The notes beneath the pieces were generated by a model, which had not been told where the DNA came from, made no database searches, and saw only the letters and a program-made list of their open reading frames with translations. From the NCBI GenBank assembly GCA_028723425.1, contig JAQYEZ010000061.1:1-37939 (forward strand): DNA of 37,939 nucleotides, read 5' to 3'. The DNA is from Peptoniphilaceae bacterium (GTDB lineage Bacteria; Bacillota; Clostridia; Tissierellales; Peptoniphilaceae). The position numbers were made by a program, and so were the translations under genes. Positions 1-9,223 of the stretch are shown one piece after another (position 1 is the first letter of the stretch; the number at the start of each line of letters is the position of its first letter).

Positions 1-41
1 AGTCTTAGCATGATTTCGCCTAGGGTTACTACTTTTTTCAT
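1..41 (-). CDS. Second 2-keto-3-deoxygluconate kinase-like gene, N-terminus only (cut by window edge)
   Basis: Only 13 complete codons are in the window, reading MKKVVTLGEIMLR. This is almost identical to the first residues of the full PfkB-family kinase encoded at 13343-14335 (MKKVLTLGELMLR), so I infer a second KDG kinase paralogue. The ATG (39-41) follows the TAA stop of eda with no gap, which makes it the fourth gene of the uxuB-uxuA-eda unit. A KDG kinase there would complete the route from mannonate to KDPG. The ribosome site would lie inside the end of eda (AAGG). The rest of the protein cannot be judged from this window, and it might be another PfkB sugar kinase. Confidence 0.7.
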   Translation of the reverse strand, partial: MKKVVTLGEIMLR

Positions 42-668
42 TTATTGCCTTGCCTTTCTTATTTTTTCTAGGTATTGTTTGCTTTTTTGGCTTATTTCTT
101 CTTTTGTTCCTTTTACTAGGTTGCTTCCTGCTCCTACTGCGTATACTCCTACTTTGAACCATTCTTCTACGTTTTCTAGGCTTACTCCTCCTGTTGGCAT
201 GATGTTTACGTATGGGATTGGACCGTGGATTGCTTTTACATAGGATGGGCCTGTTAGACTTCCTGGGAAGAGTTTTATTATGTCTACTCCATAGCTTAGG
301 GCTTCTAGGATTTCTGTTGGTGTTATACAGCCTGGCATGTAGGGAATTTGGTATTTGTTACATAGTTTGGCTACGTTTTTGTCAAAGGCTGGTGATACTA
401 TGAATTTGGCTCCGTTTAGGATTGCAAGCCTTGCTGTTATTGGGTCTGTTACTGTTCCTGCTCCTATTAGGGTGTCTTCTGGTAATTCTTCTTGGAGTTT
501 TTTGAATACTTCTATGGCATTTGGTATGGTAAAGGTTACTTCTAAGATGTTTATTCCGCCTTCTACTAAGCCCTTGCAGTATTCTATGGCTTGTTTTTCG
601 TCTTTTCCTCTTACTACTGGAACTATTCCTAGCTCGTGAATTCTATTTAGGGTTTCTAGTTTACTCAT
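42..668 (-). CDS. eda: KDPG/KHG aldolase
   Basis: A 208-residue class I aldolase that splits 2-keto-3-deoxy-6-phosphogluconate into pyruvate and glyceraldehyde 3-phosphate; family members often also act on 4-hydroxy-2-oxoglutarate. The Schiff-base lysine is K132 in IIKLFPG, the general acid/base glutamate is E43 in ILEVTFT, R20 sits in VVRG, and GAGT is at 69-72. The position of the phosphate-binding arginine of the E. coli enzyme (LEVTLR) holds threonine here, as in many Firmicutes members annotated as bifunctional. The length is normal. An AAGGA site lies 6 nt before the ATG. It is the third gene after uxuB and uxuA, 2 bp from uxuA, and is followed without a gap by a kdgK-like start. Its codons avoid T in third position, unlike uidA. 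Confidence 0.93.
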   Translation of the reverse strand: MSKLETLNRIHELGIVPVVRGKDEKQAIEYCKGLVEGGINILEVTFTIPNAIEVFKKLQEELPEDTLIGAGTVTDPITARLAILNGAKFIVSPAFDKNVAKLCNKYQIPYMPGCITPTEILEALSYGVDIIKLFPGSLTGPSYVKAIHGPIPYVNIMPTGGVSLENVEEWFKVGVYAVGAGSNLVKGTKEEISQKSKQYLEKIRKARQ

Positions 669-670
669 TT

Positions 671-1753
671 TTATTCCTTTCCTTTTTTATCTGCCTTGTT
701 TATTGCTTCCCAAAGACCGTTTAGGTAGGCTACTCCCAAGGCTCTATCGTAAAGGCCATAACCTGGTCTTCCTGTTTCATCCCAAATCATTCTACCATGA
801 TCTGGTCTAATATATCCGTCAAATCCCACATCATAAAGGGCTTTCATGATAGCATACATATCTAGGGACCCATATGAAGAAAGGTGAGCTGATTCATAGA
901 ATTTTCTTTCTCCTTCATATTTGATATTTCTTGCATGAACACAAGCTATTCTATCTTTTTTGCCAAAATATTTTATGAAGTCTATTATATCAATGTCAGG
1001 ATTTGAGCCTATAGAACCAGTACATAGGCAAATTGAATTTGCAGGTGAGTCTACCAAATTTATTATCTTGTCAAATTGTTCTTTGCTATGGCTTATTCTT
1101 GGAATACCAAATACTGGCCAAGCGGGATCATCTGGGTGAACAGCCATTCTAATTCCAAGTTCTTCGCAAGTTGGAATGATTTTTTCTAGGAAATATTTGT
1201 AATTTTCCAAAAGTTTTTCTTCATCTATATCCTTATATTTTTGCAAGACTTGGCTTAACTCTTCTAATCTTTCTGGCTCCCAACCAGGAAGGCTAAATTC
1301 TCCTGCTCCATCTAAGGTTTTTTCAACCAATTCTTGAGGAGTAAGACCTTTTATATCTTTCTCATCATAAGAAAGGGTGTTTGAACCATCTTCCAATTCT
1401 CTTTTAAGGTCAGTTTTTAACCAATCAAAGACTGGCATGAAATTATATACTACTACTTTTACTCCACATTCAGCGACATTTCTCAAGGACTCTTTGTAAT
1501 TTTCAATATATTTATCCCTTGTAGGAAGGCCCATTTTGATATCTTCGTGGACATTTATAGATTCAAGGATTTCGCATTCAAGACCATTTTTATTGATTTC
1601 ATCTACATAGGCCTTAAATATATCTTTATCCCAAACTTCACCTGCGGCAAAGTCATCCATCATTCCCATAACCCCAGTGACCCCTGGGATTTGTCTGATG
1701 TATTTTAAACTAATAGGGTCGGATTTTCCATAGTATCTAAAAGTCATTTTCAT
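671..1753 (-). CDS. uxuA: Mannonate dehydratase
   Basis: A 360-residue cytoplasmic TIM-barrel enzyme that dehydrates D-mannonate to 2-keto-3-deoxygluconate in hexuronate breakdown. Recognised from overall sequence: the N-terminal [33 protein letters not shown] around H206, LCTGS around C244, CVHARNIK around H273, and RPDHGR with D318. These four residues match the His/Cys/His/Asp divalent-metal site known for the family. The length is near that of Gram-positive homologues, which are shorter than the E. coli enzyme. An AGGAG lies 7 nt before the ATG. It is 2 bp from uxuB and 2 bp from eda, so it is translated from one polycistronic mRNA whose promoter lies before uxuB. Confidence 0.95.
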   Translation of the reverse strand: MKMTFRYYGKSDPISLKYIRQIPGVTGVMGMMDDFAAGEVWDKDIFKAYVDEINKNGLECEILESINVHEDIKMGLPTRDKYIENYKESLRNVAECGVKVVVYNFMPVFDWLKTDLKRELEDGSNTLSYDEKDIKGLTPQELVEKTLDGAGEFSLPGWEPERLEELSQVLQKYKDIDEEKLLENYKYFLEKIIPTCEELGIRMAVHPDDPAWPVFGIPRISHSKEQFDKIINLVDSPANSICLCTGSIGSNPDIDIIDFIKYFGKKDRIACVHARNIKYEGERKFYESAHLSSYGSLDMYAIMKALYDVGFDGYIRPDHGRMIWDETGRPGYGLYDRALGVAYLNGLWEAINKADKKGKE

Positions 1754-1755
1754 AG

Positions 1756-3342
1756 CTATTCTCCTAAATATTTTTCTAATGTAGCCCTTACGCTACCAGG
1801 TCCTTGTGACATTTCTTCCAAGTATTTTAAGATTTTCTTATCAAGTCCAACTTCAACCAAGTTTAGACCAAAAATTTGATCATTTTCTAAAAATTTTTCT
1901 AAATCATCTGTAACTTCAAACTTGCCTAGTTCTATGCCAGAAAGAGATTTTTTAAGTTCATCCATCAAAGGATCTTTGGAAAGTTCAAAATCTTCTCCCC
2001 TATCATCAACTCCCAATAAATATCTTAGCCAACCTGCAAGAGAAAGTGGTATAAAGTTTAAATCTTTAACATCAAGATCTTTTGAATCCCTGTAAGCTTT
2101 GATAGTTTCTCCAAATCTAATAGCTACCTTTTGACTAGTATCTGTTGCAATTCTTTGAGGTGTATCTGGTATATATTTATTTGGAAAACGAACGTTTATA
2201 ACCTCATCAATAAAATCTTTAGGATTTAAAATTCCAGGATCTACTACAACTTTCAAAGCTTCGTCATAGCCGATTTTTTTGATCAACTTAACCAAAAGTT
2301 CATCTTGCATTTCAGCTGCTATACTTTTATAGCCCAATACACAGCCAAAGGTCGCAAGTGTAGTATGGAGAGGGTTTAGACAAGTTGTAACTTTCATTGT
2401 CTCAACCTTGTTTACAGTTTCTCTATCAGTCATATAAAGGCCTACTTTTTCAAATGGAGGTCTACCATTTACAAAATCATCTTCTACAACAAGATATTCT
2501 GCTTCTTCTGAATTTACATATGGAGCTGTGTAGGTATTTTTTCCTGTTACAACTATATCCATATCTTCAAAGCCTATCTTTTCCAAATAATCTTTAACTT
2601 CTTCTGCAGGTCTTGGTGTAATCTTATCTATCATAGTCCATGGATAAGAAACTTTATTTTCCAAATAATCTATAAACTCTTTTTCAACCTTGCCACTTTC
2701 ATACCAAGCCTTTGCTATAAGAAAAACAGAATTTTTAATCTTGTCCCCATTCTTAGAACAGTTATCAAGACTTAAAAGGGTAAGAGCTTGACCAGTTTCT
2801 TTAAATCTCTTATAAAGAAGATAAGTTAGATAGGTCATTAGGTGTTTACCGTCTTCTATATTAGAAGCCAAATCACTCTTTACTACATCCATTAGCTCTC
2901 CATTTGGCTTATATAAGTTGTAGCCTTTTTCTGTAATGGTAAAGCTTGCAAGTTCTAGATTTTTGTTAAGGAAGATTTCCTCAATCCTTTCCTTATCCTT
3001 GCTAACAGCCAAGCATTCAGAAAGATTTCCTATTAAATTAGTAGAAAAATCTCCATTTTTGTGCAAGGTAACAGACAAGGCCAAATTGTCATAAGGCTTG
3101 TAGGTATCAGCAAGAATTTCCTCATCAAAACTTTCTACAACAGAAATTCCCCTGTCAAGCAAACCCTTATTAATAAGATCTTGACCAATCCTTGCTATAT
3201 ATCCCTTAAAAATATTTCCAGACCCAAAAGCAATCCACTTAGGATCCTTAATAGAAGCTTCTCTTAATTTTTTGACATCGTAAGTAATTTTTTGGTCTAC
3301 TTTCTCATTTATTTCTTTTAAATTTTGCAAATTTAATTTCAT
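1756..3342 (-). CDS. uxuB: Fructuronate reductase (D-mannonate oxidoreductase)
   Basis: A 528-residue member of the polyol-specific long-chain dehydrogenase family (mannitol dehydrogenase type). It would reduce D-fructuronate to D-mannonate with NAD(P)H. The N-terminal nucleotide-binding segment has [15 protein letters not shown] near residues 38-52, and the C-terminal domain has the family region [13 protein letters not shown]. The position before uxuA and eda identifies the substrate better than sequence alone; tagaturonate reductase is the main alternative. A GGAGG lies 8 nt upstream of the ATG. It is the first gene of the uxuB-uxuA-eda-kdgK-like unit, with its own promoter and a LacI-type operator in the 118-bp gap behind uidA. 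Confidence 0.9.
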   Translation of the reverse strand: MKLNLQNLKEINEKVDQKITYDVKKLREASIKDPKWIAFGSGNIFKGYIARIGQDLINKGLLDRGISVVESFDEEILADTYKPYDNLALSVTLHKNGDFSTNLIGNLSECLAVSKDKERIEEIFLNKNLELASFTITEKGYNLYKPNGELMDVVKSDLASNIEDGKHLMTYLTYLLYKRFKETGQALTLLSLDNCSKNGDKIKNSVFLIAKAWYESGKVEKEFIDYLENKVSYPWTMIDKITPRPAEEVKDYLEKIGFEDMDIVVTGKNTYTAPYVNSEEAEYLVVEDDFVNGRPPFEKVGLYMTDRETVNKVETMKVTTCLNPLHTTLATFGCVLGYKSIAAEMQDELLVKLIKKIGYDEALKVVVDPGILNPKDFIDEVINVRFPNKYIPDTPQRIATDTSQKVAIRFGETIKAYRDSKDLDVKDLNFIPLSLAGWLRYLLGVDDRGEDFELSKDPLMDELKKSLSGIELGKFEVTDDLEKFLENDQIFGLNLVEVGLDKKILKYLEEMSQGPGSVRATLEKYLGE

Positions 3343-3370
3343 TTACAAATCCTCCAATTTTTCATCAAAC

Positions 3371-3384
3371 TGTAACCGCTTACA
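3371..3384. promoter_or_regulatory. LacI/GalR-type operator before uxuB
   Basis: TGTAACCGCTTACA is a near-perfect 14-bp palindrome. It lies directly downstream of the -10 box of the uxuB promoter, over the expected transcription start. It matches the sites before uidB and lacI, so the local LacI-family regulator is the likely binder. The site also fits the CcpA cre consensus TGWAANCGNTNWCA, so catabolite control is an alternative or additional reading. Confidence 0.75.
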
Positions 3385-3387
3385 TTC

Positions 3388-3415
3388 ATTATATTACTTA
3401 ATTTAAAAGATTCAA
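3388..3415 (-). promoter_or_regulatory. Promoter of uxuB-uxuA-eda
   Basis: On the minus strand, -35 TTGAAT (3410-3415), a 16-bp spacer and -10 TATAAT (3388-3393) precede the operator at 3371-3384. The promoter lies partly inside a large inverted repeat (3397-3409 with 3433-3445). Confidence 0.65.
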
Positions 3416-3445
3416 TATTTTTTAATTGAAAACTTTTAAATTAAG
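3397..3445. terminator. Inverted repeat between uidA and uxuB, possible terminator
   Basis: CTTAATTTAAAAG (3397-3409) and CTTTTAAATTAAG (3433-3445) are a perfect 13-bp inverted repeat with an inner TTCAAT/ATTGAA pairing. It follows the uidA stop, so it may end or weaken uidBA transcription. It is all A/T with no clean U-tract. It overlaps the uxuB promoter, so it could equally be a regulatory structure. Confidence 0.4.
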
Positions 3446-3460
3446 CCTTTAATAATCTAT

Positions 3461-5272
3461 CTATTTTTTACTTTTGTAATTGAAATTTGGTATAGAATTC
3501 CATCTTTCTTTGAAATAATGAGCAGCTAATTTAGGCTTTCTATCACGAGTAAAGAGTCCTTTTTTATTTCCATCAACTCTCAATAAACCTTGACTTGTTG
3601 CAAAGTCTGCAAAATTCCATGGTTGTTCTCCAATAACAAAGTCAAATTCATCAAAAACTTTATTGTTTTCTTTATAATATTCCAGTTGATATTCTTCGCT
3701 ATACATAACAGGAGTTGTATTATGGATTCCTGAAACAGTATCTGCTCCATATTCAGTAAATAATACTGGTTTTTTAATCTCTTCCCACTTTTCAAGTTCT
3801 TTTCTCAAAAGCTCTGTAGATTCTTTTATAAATGGTCCTCCAAAATACCAACCATAATATCTATTTAAACATATTACATCGGCTAGTTTTGAAATTATAT
3901 CATTTTCTGGATCGGCACCACTTTGGACCCCAACCATAGTGCATGGTCTTTTTTGTGGGTCAACTTCTCTTGCTAGATCAAATAGAGGTTTGAAATATTC
4001 GAAAGAACCTGAAGATGTAGTATCAGCTTCATTTGCAATTGACCACATTACAACGCAGGCATGATTTTTATCTCTATTAATCATATCTTTGATTACTTCT
4101 TTATGGTGGTCAAAAGTTTTTATTCCATGTTCTTTATCAAAGGTTGAAACCTTTTGTCCATTAAAATTAGCTCCTCCGCCAAAGCTGAAATTTATACCAA
4201 CGGCTGGAGTTTCATCTATTACAACAAAGCCTTCCCTATCACACAATCTCATCATTTCTTCAGAGTAAGGATAATGACTTGTTCTAAAGCTATTGCAACC
4301 TTGCCATCTCATTATTGATAAATCTTTAATATTCATGGCTTCATTTATTCCCCTACCATTTGGGAAAGTATCTTCATGTTTACCATATCCCTTAAAATAG
4401 AATGGCTTGCCATTTATTAAAAATTCACATCCCCTTACTTCTACGCTTCTTACTCCGTAAGGCAATATATATTCGTCATCAGCAAACTCTACCTTTATAT
4501 CATACAAATAGGCATCCAATACTTGCCATAATCTTACATTTTTTATTTCAATAGAACCTTGGTTTCCATATGACTGACCAACCATATTGCCTTCTTGGTC
4601 ATATATTGAAACTTTAGATTCGCCTTCTCCTTTAGTGTAAACTTTGTAAGATAAAGTAGCATCCTTATCTGATATATTTGAGACAAGATCTATATCTTCT
4701 ATATAATTTTTTGGACTTGTATATATTCTTACGTGTCTGGTTATGCCTGCATAATTGAAGAAATCGAAATTAGGATTGTTAACTTTTTTTGTATCTAGTT
4801 TAAAATCTACTCCAGCCATACCAAGCATAGCACTTTCTCCGCCAACTGGAAGAGTAGTATAGTCTATAACATTATCTACAGCTACAGTTAATAGATTGCT
4901 GCCATTTTTTATAAAAGAATTTATCTCAACTTCAAATGGCAAAAATCCGCCTTTGTGTTCTGTGATTAAATTTCCATTTAAATATACTTTAGCATGATGA
5001 GTAACAGCATCAAATCTCAAAACTACCCTATTATCTTTTAGGCTTTGAGGTAAGTTAAATTTTCTTTGATAAAAGACCCAGCCATAATGATCCCTAAAAT
5101 CAATTCCTTCCTTCAAATCATTGTATGAAGAAGGCACATACATAGTTGTGGAATCTTTTAAGGGCCTTTCATACCATTTTTCTTCAAAGCCCTTGCCATC
5201 ATCTAATTTAAAATCCCAAACCCCATCTAGGGAAGTTACTATTCTTGATTTTGTCAAAATTGGATATAACAT
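3461..5272 (-). CDS. uidA: Beta-glucuronidase, GH2
   Basis: A 603-residue GH2 enzyme, the same length as E. coli UidA. It hydrolyses beta-D-glucuronides to glucuronate and the aglycone. Visible are the N-terminal sugar-binding domain (SLDGVWDFKLDDG), the acid/base glutamate E415 in SIANEAD, the nucleophile E507 in FTEYGADT, and the N-x-K glucuronate-recognition motif (N569, K571) in GNKKGLFTRDRKPK. The extended active-site loop around residues 358-380 (GINFSFGGGANFNGQ) resembles loop 1 of gut glucuronidases that process small drug glucuronides. No signal peptide is present, so it acts in the cytoplasm on imported substrate. AAAGGAG precedes the ATG. It lies 11 bp behind uidB and shares its transcript. 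Confidence 0.95.
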   Translation of the reverse strand: MLYPILTKSRIVTSLDGVWDFKLDDGKGFEEKWYERPLKDSTTMYVPSSYNDLKEGIDFRDHYGWVFYQRKFNLPQSLKDNRVVLRFDAVTHHAKVYLNGNLITEHKGGFLPFEVEINSFIKNGSNLLTVAVDNVIDYTTLPVGGESAMLGMAGVDFKLDTKKVNNPNFDFFNYAGITRHVRIYTSPKNYIEDIDLVSNISDKDATLSYKVYTKGEGESKVSIYDQEGNMVGQSYGNQGSIEIKNVRLWQVLDAYLYDIKVEFADDEYILPYGVRSVEVRGCEFLINGKPFYFKGYGKHEDTFPNGRGINEAMNIKDLSIMRWQGCNSFRTSHYPYSEEMMRLCDREGFVVIDETPAVGINFSFGGGANFNGQKVSTFDKEHGIKTFDHHKEVIKDMINRDKNHACVVMWSIANEADTTSSGSFEYFKPLFDLAREVDPQKRPCTMVGVQSGADPENDIISKLADVICLNRYYGWYFGGPFIKESTELLRKELEKWEEIKKPVLFTEYGADTVSGIHNTTPVMYSEEYQLEYYKENNKVFDEFDFVIGEQPWNFADFATSQGLLRVDGNKKGLFTRDRKPKLAAHYFKERWNSIPNFNYKSKK

Positions 5273-5283
5273 AATTTACTCCT

Positions 5284-6678
5284 TTACTTATTTTCTCTTC
5301 TTTCCTTTAAAATCTTTGAATTGTTATCAACAACTTTTTTACTTAATGGATATATAAATGTTAATGAAACTGATAAGACTATAAATACTACTCCAGGAAA
5401 TAGGGTCGCTATATTATAGATTCCTTGTGCTATTTGTGGATTTACAGCTGTAGCTGTTGTATAACCAACCATTGATAATAAAGCTCCTGTAAGTCCAGAA
5501 GATGCTGCTTGACCAAGTTTTCTAGCAAAAGAATAAGATCCATATATAGTTCCATCATCTCTGTTACCTGTTTTTACTTCAATATCATCTATTACATCAA
5601 TAATCATAGCCCATGTAATAATGTTAAATGAAGCTAAACCAGCAGTAGCTATTGCCATTACTACATAAAATAGACCTAAACTTTTAATTTTCATAAAATA
5701 TGCCAAAATTAAAACTATTCCCGCTACGGCACATCCTATTGCTGATACTTCTTTTTTGCCAATTTTGCCTGCAAAATTTGGAATAACTAAAGACAAAGCA
5801 AAAGTTATTGCAGAATTTATCATGGTATTAACCGAAATTGCGCCAGCATTTTTAAAATATGATGGATATATATAATTAGCCATTCCATTCATAGTTAATA
5901 AGGCAAGTAATAACAAAATAGCACAAACTATCAAGCCTATTAAAGATTTTGATGTAAGCATAGCCTTAAAGATATCAAAGACTGAAGAATCACTTTCATT
6001 TTGTTTGATTTGAACTCTTTCTGTTGTAAACTTTATACAAATAGTGTAGCAAATTAAAGCTAAAACAGAACAAATTAGTGAGAAAATCATCATTTTATGG
6101 CCATCAAAAATTACATTGCCAGCCTTATCTGTGTAGTAGACAAAGATTGGAGCTATAACGCCTATAGAAAGTTGTGCCAAAGTAGCACCAATTGATCTTG
6201 CTGATGATAATTCTGTTCTTTGATTTGGACTATCTGTAATAGCAGAAGCCATTGATCCATAAGGTATATTAATTCCAGTATAACATACTGATCCCCAAAG
6301 CAAATATGTAAAATACATCCAGAAAACTTTAAAGCCCATGCTCATATCCTTAAACCATACAGCATACATTAAAAATGATGCAAGAGCTACAGGTCCCATA
6401 AACCTTCTCATCCACTGTTTAAATTTCCCATCTTTTCCTGATGGACTTCTATCTACCAATTGTCCCATTCCAATATCTGTAAAAGCATCAACAATCCTAG
6501 AAAGCATCATCATAAGCCCTACAGCTGCTGCAGAAATCCCCATTACATCAGTGTAAAATTTCATCAAAAACATTGATGCCAAGATAAAGGTAAAATCGTT
6601 TCCGAAATCCCCAAACATGTACCCTATTTTGTCCCTCATGCCAAAAGGTCTTAAATTTTGCCTAACATTTTTTTCCAT
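5284..6678 (-). CDS. uidB: Glucuronide carrier, GPH/MelB-type symporter
   Basis: About 464 residues and roughly 12 hydrophobic segments, with the glycoside-pentoside-hexuronide family start (MRDKIGYMFGDFGNDFTFIL) and the charged loop with VDRSPSGKDGKFKQWM between early helices. Members are cation-coupled sugar symporters, and the adjacent uidA makes glucuronides the likely substrate. The open frame reaches a TTG at 6690. However, the GGAGG is placed correctly only for the ATG at 6676-6678, so I start there (MEKNVRQNL). It is the first gene of uidB-uidA, behind a strong promoter and two LacI-type operators. A transporter for a free hexuronate or another glycoside is possible. Confidence 0.88.
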   Translation of the reverse strand: MEKNVRQNLRPFGMRDKIGYMFGDFGNDFTFILASMFLMKFYTDVMGISAAAVGLMMMLSRIVDAFTDIGMGQLVDRSPSGKDGKFKQWMRRFMGPVALASFLMYAVWFKDMSMGFKVFWMYFTYLLWGSVCYTGINIPYGSMASAITDSPNQRTELSSARSIGATLAQLSIGVIAPIFVYYTDKAGNVIFDGHKMMIFSLICSVLALICYTICIKFTTERVQIKQNESDSSVFDIFKAMLTSKSLIGLIVCAILLLLALLTMNGMANYIYPSYFKNAGAISVNTMINSAITFALSLVIPNFAGKIGKKEVSAIGCAVAGIVLILAYFMKIKSLGLFYVVMAIATAGLASFNIITWAMIIDVIDDIEVKTGNRDDGTIYGSYSFARKLGQAASSGLTGALLSMVGYTTATAVNPQIAQGIYNIATLFPGVVFIVLSVSLTFIYPLSKKVVDNNSKILKERRENK

Positions 6679-6717
6679 TAGATCCTCCAAAAATCATTAT
6701 TAATTTTTAGCATACAA

Positions 6718-6731
6718 TGTAACCGGTTACA
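6718..6731. promoter_or_regulatory. LacI/GalR-type operator, proximal to uidB
   Basis: TGTAACCGGTTACA is a perfect 14-bp palindrome 40 bp before the uidB start. Its centre is 87 bp from the centre of the second operator at 6805-6818. Both lie downstream of the promoter, an arrangement that would suit a roadblock or a DNA loop. Confidence 0.75.
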
Positions 6732-6804
6732 CGCACTTTATTTAACAATTTCACCTACTATCCAAGTTTTCTTTTTATTTTTGCATGTTATATAAATGTG
6801 AAAT

Positions 6805-6818
6805 TGTAACCGCTTACA
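6805..6818. promoter_or_regulatory. LacI/GalR-type operator, distal to uidB
   Basis: TGTAACCGCTTACA is identical to the uxuB site. It starts about 33 bp downstream of the -10 box of the uidB promoter. Confidence 0.75.
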
Positions 6819-6850
6819 TGTTGCTTATAGAATTTTTCTTTCTTAGTTTT

Positions 6851-6879
6851 AGTATAAGGTATAAAATCAGTTCTGTCAA
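6851..6879 (-). promoter_or_regulatory. Promoter of uidB-uidA
   Basis: -35 TTGACA (6874-6879), a 17-bp spacer and -10 TATACT (6851-6856) on the minus strand. This implies a leader of about 165 nt carrying both operators. The rest of the 6679-7046 gap holds these sites and the hairpin at 6994-7028; I see no gene in it. Confidence 0.7.
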
Positions 6880-6993
6880 GCACTATTTGAAATTTTTTTG
6901 ATATTTCTTTTGCACTTTGAACTTTTCCAAGAAAATATAGTGCTATTTCTTAGACTTTCCTGTTTTCCTATAAAAATCTTCATTTTATTTTTT

Positions 6994-7028
6994 TCCGTAG
7001 CAAATATTTTTTATATATTTGCTACGGA
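6994..7028. terminator. Hairpin downstream of the GH3 gene
   Basis: TCCGTAGCAAATA (6994-7006) and TATTTGCTACGGA (7016-7028) form a perfect 13-bp stem right after the GH3 gene. On the transcribed minus strand it is followed by an A-tract, not a U-tract. It may therefore be a 3'-end stabilising hairpin rather than a classic intrinsic terminator. Confidence 0.45.
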
Positions 7029-7046
7029 TCTTATTCTTATAAATAT

Positions 7047-9143
7047 CTAATAGCTTAAACCAAAGCCCATTTTATATTCATTGCCCTCGCTATCAACATA
7101 AGCATATTTCATTCCCTTAGGCATATACTTATCCTTATCATAGCCTGGCACATCGTTAGGAGATATACATTTACCGTCTTTATCAACAGCAATAACCTTA
7201 CTTGAAGCAGGTAGGGTAATAGGCAAAAGACCACTTGGCCTTACTATACCTGTTAAAACCTCCATTTGTGCATCCACAAAAGTTTCAAAGCTTGCTACAA
7301 GTCCATCGGAAATTTTTTCAACATTTGATAATATCCATGGTAGATTTGTATTTACAGATACAATAAGTTTTCCACCTTTAGCGTGAATTTTATCAGATAT
7401 TTCTTTTACCCTATGGATGTTGCTTACTGTTGTTTCCTTATAAGCTCTACCATCACTTGCTATATTTGTTTTATCTTCACATAATTCTAGCTCAAGCAAG
7501 CCTGGTGTTGCTGAAAAATAGTTACCTGATTTTGGATAAATTAGGACAAAGGCATAGTCTGCATCTTCTAGATTTTCTACTAAGCTTATATTGTCAAAAT
7601 CTTTAAGGTCTTTATAGGCATTTTTTGTATATTTTTTTGCCATTTCTTTATCCTTATGCAAGGCTTCTATATAAACTTTTGATCCTTTTTTTATAGGCAA
7701 GACTTTTTCTTTATTTTTAAGTACAACAAGTGATTTTTGATGAGCCCTATGAGCTTTACTTAAAAAGTCATCATTGGCCACTATTTGTTTGGCTTTTTCT
7801 ACATCAACGTATGTTTTATCATCAAATAAGCCTAGGCTAAACATCTCTATTAAAAGTCTTATGTTGGCCTCATTTATTCTTTCTTCAGAAATTTTTCCTT
7901 GTTTAACTGCTTCTATGATTAAGTTTACTTCGTTGGTATCAGCAATTATATCCACACCGTTGTTTATAGCTTTAGCAGTTCTATCAACCTTATCTAAATC
8001 TTCCACTCCCCAACACATATTGTCTATAATTCCTGAATCTGAGTTAACATAGCCTTTAAAGCCCATCTTTTTTCTTAGTAAATCTTGGATAAAATATTTA
8101 TTAAAAGCAAAACCTAGATCTTCAAATTCAACTTCTTGACCCATATAGGCTTGATAGGCGGATTTTTCTCCTGAAGGTATAGAATAGTATGGCATTATAG
8201 ATGATGTGCCTAAATCAATAGCTGCCTTAAATGGTGGCAAATGATATTTTCCCAAAGAACCTTCTGTTTGATATACATTGAATTTCCCCTCTTTGTAGTG
8301 AGGATCGAAACCATTTTCTCTGGCTCCTCCTCCTGGAAAGTGTTTGGTTGTTAAGGCAACTGATTCTTTGTTTAATTTTTCCCCTTGGAAAGCCTTCACA
8401 AGTCTTCTTGCTACATCTGCTATTAATTCTTCATTTTCACCAAAGGTACCATATATTCTTTGCCAACGGGGATCTGTTACAACATCTACCATATACATGT
8501 AGCCTTTTCTAATACCAGTAGCATTCCATTCTGCCTTTGAACATTGAGCAAATTCAGATATTATGGAATAATCTCCACCATTTTTCTTATCCCCAAGGGC
8601 TGCTGCCGCAAGACCTAAGGTAGAAGGCCAAGTTGTAAAGACTCCAACAGCATCATTCATACCAAAAGTTTGTTCCGCATTTTCATTTCTTGAGTTTGAA
8701 GCAATAAGCACAGGTATTCCAAGCCTTGTTCCTTCGGCTACTTCATTCATCTTATTTATCCAAAGGGCAATTTGATCTTCTTTGTAATTTTCTCTTAGGA
8801 TAAAATGACGCATATTTAATTCTTCAATAGTCCTAGTATTTCCATATTCTTTTTGATCTGTAAATATGTTACTTTTACTTTCTTTAAACTCATTATTTAG
8901 GATACCTGATTGGTCCCTATATTTTTCATCACAAGAAAGACCCATATTTTGAGTTGTAATCATAAGCATTCCCGCTTTTTCTTCCAAAGTCATCTTGGAA
9001 ACCAAATCCTTAGCCCTATCGACAGGATCAAGTCTATAGTCCTCGTAGGAATCAAGCTTTCCATTGGCATTTAGGTCTTTAAATTTCAAGCCATCTACTT
9101 CAATTAATTTTTTCTTTCTTACTTCAAGTTTTACTTGTTCCAT
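7047..9143 (-). CDS. Glycoside hydrolase family 3 (beta-glucosidase/xylosidase-like)
   Basis: A 698-residue GH3 protein without signal peptide, so presumably cytoplasmic. The N-terminal part has a calcium-loop-like stretch DLNANGKLDSYEDYRLD (23-39). The (beta/alpha)8 domain carries KHFPGGG (267-273) and the likely nucleophile D369 in GYVNSDSGI, where many GH3 enzymes read SDW. The second alpha/beta domain follows from about residue 470. The exact substrate cannot be read. It lies last in lacI-dctP-dctQ-dctM-GH3, next to the glucuronide genes, so an oligosaccharide or glycoside containing a uronic acid is plausible. AAGGAG precedes the ATG. A degenerate copy of the regulon operator lies 23 bp upstream. 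Confidence 0.85.
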   Translation of the reverse strand: MEQVKLEVRKKKLIEVDGLKFKDLNANGKLDSYEDYRLDPVDRAKDLVSKMTLEEKAGMLMITTQNMGLSCDEKYRDQSGILNNEFKESKSNIFTDQKEYGNTRTIEELNMRHFILRENYKEDQIALWINKMNEVAEGTRLGIPVLIASNSRNENAEQTFGMNDAVGVFTTWPSTLGLAAAALGDKKNGGDYSIISEFAQCSKAEWNATGIRKGYMYMVDVVTDPRWQRIYGTFGENEELIADVARRLVKAFQGEKLNKESVALTTKHFPGGGARENGFDPHYKEGKFNVYQTEGSLGKYHLPPFKAAIDLGTSSIMPYYSIPSGEKSAYQAYMGQEVEFEDLGFAFNKYFIQDLLRKKMGFKGYVNSDSGIIDNMCWGVEDLDKVDRTAKAINNGVDIIADTNEVNLIIEAVKQGKISEERINEANIRLLIEMFSLGLFDDKTYVDVEKAKQIVANDDFLSKAHRAHQKSLVVLKNKEKVLPIKKGSKVYIEALHKDKEMAKKYTKNAYKDLKDFDNISLVENLEDADYAFVLIYPKSGNYFSATPGLLELELCEDKTNIASDGRAYKETTVSNIHRVKEISDKIHAKGGKLIVSVNTNLPWILSNVEKISDGLVASFETFVDAQMEVLTGIVRPSGLLPITLPASSKVIAVDKDGKCISPNDVPGYDKDKYMPKGMKYAYVDSEGNEYKMGFGLSY

Positions 9144-9165
9144 ATTTTCTCCTTGAAATATCCTT

Positions 9166-9179
9166 TGTAATAGGTTACC
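9166..9179. promoter_or_regulatory. Degenerate LacI-type operator before the GH3 gene
   Basis: TGTAATAGGTTACC matches 11 of 14 positions of the TGTAACCGGTTACA sites but lacks the central CG. It lies 23 bp upstream of the GH3 start. It could be a weak operator or chance. Confidence 0.3.
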
Positions 9180-9223
9180 TTGTTGGTTATTGACAAAAAT
9201 TTATACTTATAAGCATATGTTGG

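Noticed and set aside
3580-3795. A 71-codon minus-strand frame inside uidA.
   Set aside because: It lies in another frame of a clearly coding, conserved gene and has no independent signals.
6718-6818. Assigning the palindromes firmly to CcpA (cre sites).
   Set aside because: They fit the cre consensus, but all four share bases that cre leaves free, and they cluster with a local LacI-family gene. They are kept as LacI operators with the alternative stated.
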